Below are positions 1 through 6,212 of a stretch of DNA of 16,006 nt, one piece after another. The DNA lies in contig JAYMGJ010000551.1 of assembly GCA_037178675.1 (NCBI GenBank), forward strand, positions 1 through 16,006. The letters run 5' to 3'. This DNA is from Scleroderma bovista (Eukaryota; Basidiomycota; Agaricomycetes; Boletales; Sclerodermataceae). Both the position numbers and the translations under genes were made by a program. Position 1 is the first letter of the stretch. Every line of letters starts with the position of its first letter. The notes under the pieces were generated by a model that saw only the letters and a list, made by a program, of their open reading frames with translations, was not told the origin of the DNA and searched no databases.

Positions 1-18
1 TGCTCTTGACCCAGCGTG

Positions 19-325
19 CAGAGCCCGATGTGATGTTCCTGTGACCAGTGTAATGTGCCAGGGACCAGTTGCATGTACAAGGGACCGGTTACATGTCCCA
101 TAGGCCGGAGGAATGATCCTACACTCACAGACATGCACTATAATTTAATAACATCACTCAATAGCTACCGGTGTGTGTTACAGAGCCCAATGTGATGTGT
201 GACTGGTGTAATGTGCCAGGGACCGGTTACATGTCTCATAGGCCGGAGGAATGATCCTAAACTCACAGACATGCACCATAACTCAAAACAATCACTCAAT
301 GGCATCAGATATGTGTTCCAGTGCC
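19..325. repeat. Tandem duplication of ~160 bp, two copies
   Basis: Two head-to-tail copies start at about 19 and 181 with the shared string CAGAGCCC(G/A)ATGTGATG. They continue through a common block (ATGTGCCAGGGACC, ATAGGCCGGAGGAATGATCC, CTCACAGACATGCAC) to about 178 and 325. The second copy lacks roughly 20 bp around the first copy's GCATGTACAAGG. No coding potential is convincing here. It directly abuts the 35 bp minisatellite and probably belongs to the same satellite-like block. Confidence 0.75.
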
Positions 326-1300
326 CATGACACCAGCACCCCCTGACCATACACTATGGTGACACCAGTACCCTGGCTGGGCCATATATGATGGTGATGC
401 CAGTACCCTGGCCAGACTGCACACTATGGTGATACCTGCATCCTGGCTGGATTGTATATTATTGTGACACTGGTACCCTGGCCAAACCGTAAACTATGAC
501 ATGGGTACCCTGGCCCGACTGTAAACTATGGTGACACCTGCACCCAGGCCAGGTCCTATATGATGATGACACTGGTACCCTTGCCGGACCATACACTATG
601 GTGACACCCACACCTAGGCCGGATTGTATATTATGGTGACCGGTACCCTGGCCAGACCGTACACTATGGTGACACTGGTACCCTGGCCTGACCATAAATT
701 ATGGTGACACCCACACCCAGGCCGGATTGTATATTATGGTGATACTTGTATCCTGGCCTGACCATAAACTATGGTGACACCCACACCCAGGCCGGACTGT
801 ATATTATTATCACACTGGTACCCCGGCCCGACCATAAATTATGGTGACACCCACATGCAGGCCAGATTGTATATTATGGTGGCACCAGTACCCTGGCCCA
901 ACTGTACACTATGGTGACACCAGTACCCTGGCCTGACCATAAACTATGATGACACCCACACCCAGGCTGGATTGTATATTATGGTGACACCGGTACTCTG
1001 GCCAGACCGTACACTATGGTGACACCTGCATCCAGGCCAGGCCCTATATGATGGTGACACCAGTACCCTGGCCCAACCATAAACTATGGTGACACCCACA
1101 CCCAGGCCGGACTGTATATTATGGTTAAACTACACACCCTGGCTGGACCATACACTATGGTGATACCGGCATCCTGGCCCGACCCTATATTATGGGTGAC
1201 CCACCCCCAGGCTGGACTGTGTATTATGGTGACAATTCCACACACAGGCCGGACCATATATCATGGCAACACCCTGTAGTCCAGCCTGACCCCCGCTGGC
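326..1300. repeat. 35 bp minisatellite, about 27 units, with alternating subtypes
   Basis: Units of about 35 bp begin GGTGACACC and end TATATTAT, TACACTAT, TAAACTAT or TATATGAT. Two main subtypes recur: one with GGTACCCTGGCC in the middle and one with CACACCCAGGCCGG. They often alternate, giving a partial ~70 bp higher-order period. Some units are shortened, for example near 503. Because 35 is not a multiple of three, no reading frame is conserved across units, so open frames here are incidental. The array decays around 1240-1300. There are no unique spacers, so it is not a CRISPR-like array. Confidence 0.9.
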
Positions 1301-1410
1301 CCATAAGATACGGCCGATTGTCAACCACCGCTGGCCGTAAAGTATGGTACAATGTAGGTTCATTATGTGTTCAACCATCGTACCCTGTCGTTGAGCCCAC
1401 TAGTTCACTG

Positions 1411-1799
1411 ATGAGTGGTCATGCACACTCTGCCCTCACTGATCTTGACTCTGATGTCGAGGATCATCCTGAACCTCTTCCGAGCGCGTCCTCAAGGACT
1501 ACAGGACACGCCGCAAATGATTTTGAAGATGTCTGTTCCTGTTGTTCTTACTACTGTGGTAAAGATAGACTGATAGATCCCTTCAGGTCCTCAGAACGAC
1601 ACAGCTTCAACTCGATGCAGAGAAAACATGCAACCATGAGTTGGAGGGGAAAAATGTGGTTTTAGAGGCAAACAAGTCCAGGAAGTTGAAGAAGAAGAAC
1701 GTTCCAGAAGAGTTAGCAGCATACGAAATTGAGATCAAGATGCTCGCAAAGAAATACAGTGTGATGGTTGAAATGTACTTCCCAACTACTGAGGCCATC
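1411..1799 (+). pseudogene. 5' part of a spliced gene of unknown function, truncated by an LTR
   Basis: Proposed exon 1 is 1411-1530 (40 codons, opening MSGHAHSALTDLDSD). Exon 2 runs 1587-1799 in phase and stays open for 71 codons up to the first base of the LTR at 1800. The putative 56 nt intron (1531-1586) starts GTCTGT, a weak donor, has ACTGAT as a likely branch site and ends TTCAG. Exon 2 encodes a charged helical segment containing KSRKLKKKNVPEELAAYEIE and KMLAKKYSVMVEMYF. From memory this resembles an uncharacterised, often multicopy protein family of mushroom fungi, but I cannot name it or assign a function. The LTR cuts the frame after codon ATC, so the 3' part must lie elsewhere. 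Exon 1 and the donor are less certain than exon 2. Confidence 0.5.
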
Positions 1800-2431
1800 T
1801 GTCAAGTCCGGGTCTACTCCGGTAGGAAGTCCGGTCAAGTCCGGACGAAAACGGACAAGAGGGGAGGTCAAGGATTTGGGCAGAGGTTAGCCCGGGCCGG
1901 AGTTGCGACCAATTGGATTCAATGACAAGGACAACGAGCGTTGATCCCTTGCATGGGTTCCGGTCAGAACAGAGGAAGGGACGGAGACGGACAAAGATCA
2001 GGAGTAGTAACTTAGATGATTTCAGACTGAGTTTGTACAAGGTAAACTAGAGGGTACTTATACTAAGTAGAAACTAGGGTCGAGTACATACGGTGACAAG
2101 TAAACAACCTAATAGCAGACAAGGGATGACCGGAGTTAGGACTAGGTCAGGTCCGGTGAAAATAAAGTCAGGTCCATGTAAAATAAATCAGGTCCAGTGA
2201 AAATGCTACAAGGTATAGGATATATCGAGTTCACGGAGAACTCACGTCAAGGCAGGGTAGACGGTGAGGTGTAGTAAGAGCGAATGGAGTATAGACCAAG
2301 GGTCATAGTTAGCGGAAGGTTATCTGCACGACCGTTGACCGGAGTAACTGAGAACGACCAGAGTTGAGCTGTAGGACTGCGATGTGACCGGAGTAACCGG
2401 ATATGATCCAGAGTTGGACATGGTCGTAACA
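1800..2431 (-). repeat. 3' LTR of element 1 (632 bp)
   Basis: On the plus strand the LTR opens TGTCAAGTCCGG and closes GTCGTAACA, giving TG..CA ends. It matches the LTR at 12066-12697 over its whole length with equal size, differing at very roughly one position in eight by eye. Its right side abuts the polypurine tract, marking it as the 3' LTR. Its left side abuts an unrelated truncated gene, so 1800 is a true element end. Many differences are CG in the other copy against TG or CA here, the signature of cytosine-methylation decay. Four CCGG sites at 1808, 1819, 1831 and 1841 survive. Confidence 0.93.
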
Positions 2432-2444
2432 GTATCCCCCTTTT
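2432..2444 (-). other. Polypurine tract next to the 3' LTR of element 1
   Basis: On the minus strand this reads AAAAGGGGGATAC immediately before the LTR start TGTTACGACC. That is the expected purine-rich primer for plus-strand DNA synthesis. The same 13 bases occur at 12698-12710 next to the other LTR. Confidence 0.85.
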
Positions 2445-2539
2445 AGGGGCCGAACCCATGAGGCCCCAACGAGGCTGACGTGTGGTCGCCTAAGACAATG
2501 CGGAGTCCGGAGTGAATGTCTGAGTACGAAATTTGGATC

Positions 2540-2545
2540 TATAAA
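2540..2545 (+). promoter_or_regulatory. TATA box of the antisense gene, element 1 copy
   Basis: TATAAA lies 51 bp before the ATG of the convergent gene, inside the 14 bp palindrome GATCTATAAAGATC. It is followed by ACCGGT. The block is conserved with element 2 at 12802-12823. Confidence 0.6.
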
Positions 2546-2595
2546 GATCAGACCGGTTTTGCTTTTACCCCCAGTTTTCTGCCATCAATTTCAAC

Positions 2596-3658
2596 ATGTC
2601 TGGCACTGCTAAGTCCACCACCCCCACTGTCCCTTCCACGGTCGAGTCCAAGGACTGGACCAAGGCCCCAACACCGGAGTTGCAATCCGGTAGCAAAGAC
2701 AAGGCAGAAGTTCTCGATGCCAAAGCGAAGGAGCGTCGTTGACGTAAGCAAGTGAAGAGAGGGAGGAGAAGCAACGGAGGGAAGAGGCGGAGAGGCGAGC
2801 GCGCGGAGAGGCGGAGGCAAGAGCTTGTGAGGAGGCGGAGTGCGCTAAGGCGGAGGCAGAGCGGAAAGCGAGGGAGGAGGCGGAGCATCAAGCGCGCGAG
2901 CAAGCGGAGAAGGACAGGGCGGAGGTGCAGCGGAGGGCTGCAGAGGTTGCAGCGAGGCAGAGGGCGTTGGCGCAGGAAGTGTCAAAGAAAAGAGCGAGGG
3001 AAGAGCCGGAGGCGGGTCCGAGTGATGACCGGAGCGACAACGTCCGGTAAGTAATTGTTTTATCCTTTCTTATGACTTTATTAACCTCCTGGCAGGTGCG
3101 TTCGTTGTGCCAAGCACAAGGCCAAGTGTGAGCGGGACCCTGAGAAGCCCAAGCAATGCACGTGCATGAAGTGCGCCGGACTCAAGGAGCGGTGCGAGTG
3201 GCCGGAGGTGGGAGGTCCGGGTCCAGCAGTGGACAAGGCGAAGGGCAAGGCGAAGGAGAAGGAGGTGGTGACGTCACCGCGAGGAGGCGAGAAGCGCAAG
3301 AAAAAGAAGACGGCAGCGAAGGTAGTTGACGACGACGACATCGTCGAAGTGCCGAGGCCATCTGGGAAACGGCCCGGGTTTGATCCTGCGCCGTTTCTGG
3401 AACGGTTGGACCGGTTGACCGGAGCGGTGGAGGAGATGACCGGCCAGATGCGCCACTCATTCGGTGGCCAGAGGAAACGAGCGGCTGACAGCGGGCCTCA
3501 AGACTTTTCTTGAGGAGTGCCAGTTTTTTACAGTGCCTTGGGACGAGGACCAGGAGTCGGAGGACAGCGAGCCAGAGGTCAACCCGGAGGAGGTTGAACA
3601 GGAGGTCCAGGGGCTCCAAGAGGAGCAAGAGAACCCTGGCAGCACTGTGCCGGAGTAA
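2596..3658 (+). pseudogene. Antisense Zn2Cys6 gene of the chromovirus, broken copy
   Basis: This is the element 1 counterpart of the gene at 12863-13896. The start (MSGTAKSTTP...) and 48 codons are open, then TGA at 2740-2742 replaces an Arg codon and a two-base insertion around 2755-2765 shifts the frame. The remaining exon 1 sequence, read in the correct frame, still encodes a Glu/Arg/Ala coiled coil about 16 residues longer than in element 2. The intron is 3047-3095 (49 nt, GTAAGT...GGCAG). Exon 2 keeps all six zinc-cluster cysteines (C-x2-C-x6-C-x11-C-x2-C-x6-C). A deletion of about 16 bp near 3451 shifts the frame again, after which the acidic tail (PWDEDQESEDSEPE...) resumes and ends at TAA 3656-3658. 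It is homologous to the intact copy but non-functional. Confidence 0.85.
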
Positions 3659-3801
3659 GTGGTCCGGTCCGGACTCTTGTAAATAGAAATTGTAAATTAG
3701 TTTTACTTTTTGTTTATAAAAAGAAGTGGGCTGGATTTGAGAGTGAGTGATATTACAGAAACAGAGTGAAACAGATAAAAGAAATGGAGGCGAGAGTAAT
3801 G
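3659..3801. other. Convergent 3' spacer between the antisense gene and pol, element 1
   Basis: This 143 bp stretch holds no gene. It begins with TGGTCCGGTCCGGACT, then becomes AT-rich (TTTTACTTTTTGTTTATAAA), which is plausible 3' end and poly(A) sequence for the plus-strand gene. It runs into a purine-rich segment before the pol stop at 3802. The equivalent spacer in element 2 is 13897-14060. Confidence 0.5.
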
Positions 3802-4123
3802 CTACATGGACGTGAGTGGTCTGGGTTTGTCCGGGTACCGGACATGATAGTCTTCTAACAGTTCCGTTGCGTTGCCTAGTTCAGTGGCAAGAAGCCATGA
3901 TGTTTCTTTGTCAGTCCCTTCGTAACCAGACCAACGTACCAAGTAAAGCAACTTGCACGTTTTGCGTCGACGGTCAACCTTGGAGTCGAGGATCTCAGAG
4001 ATCTCGAACTCCGGTTCACCATCCACTTCTACTGGTGGCGGAGGAGGCTGTATCCGGTCCGGTATGGTGTTGGGTATGGCCGGTTCAAGTTGGGAGACAT
4101 GGAAGACAGGGTGAACTGCGTGC
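3802..4123 (-). pseudogene. C-terminal chromodomain part of Pol, element 1 (separated by an insertion)
   Basis: The frame encodes AVHPVFHVSQLEPA, the conserved end of the integrase C-terminal module, then a proline-rich linker and a chromodomain: EFEISEILDSKVDRR, then KLLYLVRWSGYEGTDKETSW, then a closing helix up to YPDKPRP. In cellular relatives the chromodomain reads methylated histone tails, and in chromoviruses it steers integration towards heterochromatin. This piece is in frame with the Pol segment ending at 6213 once the 2,089 bp insertion is ignored; element 2 shows the uninterrupted version, SMR followed by AVHPV. The methyl-lysine aromatic cage is only partly recognisable (Y and W of YLVRW). 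Confidence 0.85.
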
Positions 4124-4656
4124 TGTGAGTCAAAGTGTGGATTTGGGTCGGAGTAATAACCCAAACACAACACCAACAAAGGACTATGAAAATGTGCGAG
4201 TGGTGGTTTACCTCCACAGTGTCCAGAGAGGATGTGCTGAGGAGGGGGGAAGGGGATCTACACCAACAGGGTGATGCAGACAGTGATGCAGGATACTCCT
4301 GGGGTACAGGAGTAATAGAAGACGAAGGGGATAGGGGTCTGGACTCTTCCTAAGGCCTAGGAAGTGTCAAAGCGGGGATTGGGTTGACTGAGACTGAAAC
4401 AGCAATACTACACCTAGAGATGGGTGCAGCAAGGGGACAAGGGGGCTCCTGATGTCCAGAAGCAATGAGAGATGAAGGATTGACTGGCTAGACTCTGCTT
4501 GAGCCTAGAGAAACACTTGGACTTGAATAGACTGAATAAACTTGAGATATCAGAGCCTTTAGACCTTCACTGAAGCCTACAAGACTCAAAGAGCTGAGGG
4601 GATACTGACTGAGAGAGTCTGAGAGAGGGATAATTTCGTGCAATTGGGTCTTTTCA

Positions 4657-4682
4657 CTGGGCTGAGCCCAGGGGTTTAAATA
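4657..4682 (-). promoter_or_regulatory. TATA-like sequence with an adjacent 15 bp palindrome
   Basis: On the minus strand TATTTAAA (4675-4682) is followed three bases later by the perfect palindrome CTGGGCT-C-AGCCCAG (4657-4671). A TATA sequence followed by a stem-forming transcript start would fit an LTR U3/R boundary and suggests the insertion is minus-oriented. This is inference from layout only. Confidence 0.35.
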
Positions 4683-4727
4683 CATGGGGGGGCACAGCAT
4701 TAAAGTACAAAAAGAGAAGGGAGTAAG

Positions 4728-4980
4728 CAAAATTTGTCAAGGATTGGTAAGGGATTGGTAAGAGCTTTGTAAGGGATTTGTAAGCGATCAGTAAGCAAGG
4801 GATAAGCAGGAATGAGTAAGCATAGGAAGCATGAATAAGCTGCTGAGTAAAGGAATGAGTAAGCTGCATGACAAGATTGATTGGTAAGGGAGTGAGTCAT
4901 CAGCTGAGTAATATACCAAAAATGCGAAAGGGATAGAGTAATACTGATGACAAGAGAGCATCAGTAAGCAAGGGATGAGT
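4728..4980. repeat. Degenerate short-repeat tract rich in GTAAG
   Basis: About ten GTAAG pentamers occur in roughly 250 bp, mostly in AGTAAGC or GGTAAGGG contexts, with further near-matches (ATAAGC, GAGTAA). On the minus strand they read CTTAC. They lie upstream of the minus-strand TATA-like site at 4675, where repeated protein-binding sites of an LTR U3 would be expected. Confidence 0.55.
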
Positions 4981-5949
4981 CATTGCACAGCAGAAGGAGT
5001 CATTGATGCACAGCCTAAGAAGTTTGATGGGGGGCTGTGTACCATCAGGAATTTGATGGGACAACAATGGGGAAGAGATTAATAGGGGATTGATCCGAGA
5101 CAAAACAGCCACAAGAAGGGTACCAGGGGTCCAGAGGTCTTGGGGGGTCAGCATACACTAAGGTATAGTGCATGTGTTCTAGCGCTGCTGAAGCGCAACC
5201 ATGGGCTCCCTTGACGAGCTCTCTTCTGGGAGAGAATGAGAGAGGGTTCTTCTTCCTAATAGCACCATAAAGTGGGGGGAATAATTGTCATGGTGCTGGG
5301 GGACGTCGTCTGAAAGTAGGGAAGCGGATAGAGTACTGAATTCGACGCATCCAGGGAAGTGAGACAAACAACAGAGGAAGATGGACATGGCAAGTATCTG
5401 GGAGGAAGGGACCACAGGCTGAGGGCTCAGGGGACACAGAGATGACCAGAGAAGACTTCTCAAGCTTGACAATAGACCTAAGATGACCAAAGTACGTCCT
5501 TGACGCAGGACTGACGAGGAGAACGCGCTGACCGAGAACAAGAGGGACTGAGGGAGCAGGCTGGGAAGATATGTGCCAGGCAGTGCACGGGAACTCTGGG
5601 AGAGGCTGTCCTAAGAGCAGGACATAGTGGAGATCTGCAGCAATAGCGGAGAAATGATCCAGAGAAAATACGGACTCCATAGTGAGCGATGAAGTGAACG
5701 TCTGGATTGCGGGGGGAATATCTCCGTGGGAAATGAACAGATTTGCGTCGGAACTTGACAGGCAGATAGACCACGTTCTAGGCTCTCTGATGGTATAGTC
5801 ACGTGCCTGATAGCTTCAGAAACGACGGAGCTATTCAAAATATCGGAATGCCGGCACTGGGCACCTAAAAATGATGTTTGGGCGCTAAAAATCATTTCTT
5901 CTCTTTCTCCTTCATTTCTCCATCAATTCTTTGGCTTCTTTGATTGTTC

Positions 5950-6150
5950 TGGTATGGGAGTTGGACTGCAGACGTGTGCATTCCTTTCTCATACCACAAT
6001 TGACATTATTCCTTCAGTTTCTTCTGCTTCTTGGCGGTTCTGGTGCGATAGATGACTGTCTGCATTGGCATTCATCTCTCGCATCAGGATAGTCTTCTTG
6101 TGCGATAGATGGCTATGATGAGGGTCCGTCGTGCTTATCCTTCGCATAAG
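5950..6150. other. Three imperfect hairpins in a row
   Basis: Arms pair at 5950-5960 with 5984-5996 (TGGTATGGGAG / CTTTCTCATACCA), 6041-6057 with 6070-6086 (TGGTGCGATAGATGA / TTCATCTCTCGCATCA), and 6097-6113 with 6133-6150 (CTTGTGCGATAGATGG / CTTATCCTTCGCATAAG). Several mismatched positions are G-U compatible on one strand. The second and third share TGTGCGATAGATG-type left arms, so they look like diverged copies of one unit. No coding frame explains them. Confidence 0.5.
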
Positions 6151-6212
6151 GATCATTCAATATAGGTGTTATCTTCCATGTTCACTGTACCAAACCTGTT
6201 TGGTGCGTGACA

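Larger units (their letters stand above)
4124..6212. mobile_element. Unclassified 2,089 bp insertion inside pol
   Basis: Element 2 has an uninterrupted site (14363-14385 region, GAACTGC-GCGC-ATGG). In element 1 the same site reads GAACTGC-GTGC, then 2,089 bp starting TGTGAGTC and ending GCGTGACA, then GCGC-ATGG. This gives TG..CA termini and a 4 bp target duplication with one C-to-T change. I see no transposase, RT, gag or integrase motif on either strand, and no direct terminal repeats long enough to be LTRs. It could be a long solo LTR, a deleted LTR element or a non-autonomous retroelement. Minus-strand open frames at 5288-5680 and 5611-5895 (130 and 94 aa) match nothing I know. It contains a repeated GTAAG tract, a TATA-like promoter and a row of hairpins, listed separately. 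CCGG occurs once, in contrast to the host element. Confidence 0.75.

Noticed and set aside
459..695. Open frames of 60-80 codons in the 35 bp repeat region
   Set aside because: The unit length is not a multiple of three and the frames are not conserved between units.
326..1300. CRISPR-like array
   Set aside because: Units are contiguous and diverged with no unique spacers, and the window is clearly fungal.
1192..1665. 157-codon plus-strand open frame
   Set aside because: It starts in the minisatellite and runs through the proposed intron. Only the part from 1411 to 1530 looks like real coding sequence.
2752..3054. Arginine-rich 100-codon open frame
   Set aside because: It is the shifted reading of the broken Zn2Cys6 gene's coiled-coil exon, not an independent gene.
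5288..5680. 130-codon minus-strand open frame inside the 2.1 kb insertion
   Set aside because: No recognisable motif, and two overlapping frames of similar length on the same strand. Kept only as a note under the insertion.
5289..6212. A plus-oriented LTR (TGTCATGG...GTGACA) after a purine tract at 5270-5285
   Set aside because: The ends are attractive, but the target duplication places the true left end of the insertion at 4124 and no second LTR copy is visible.
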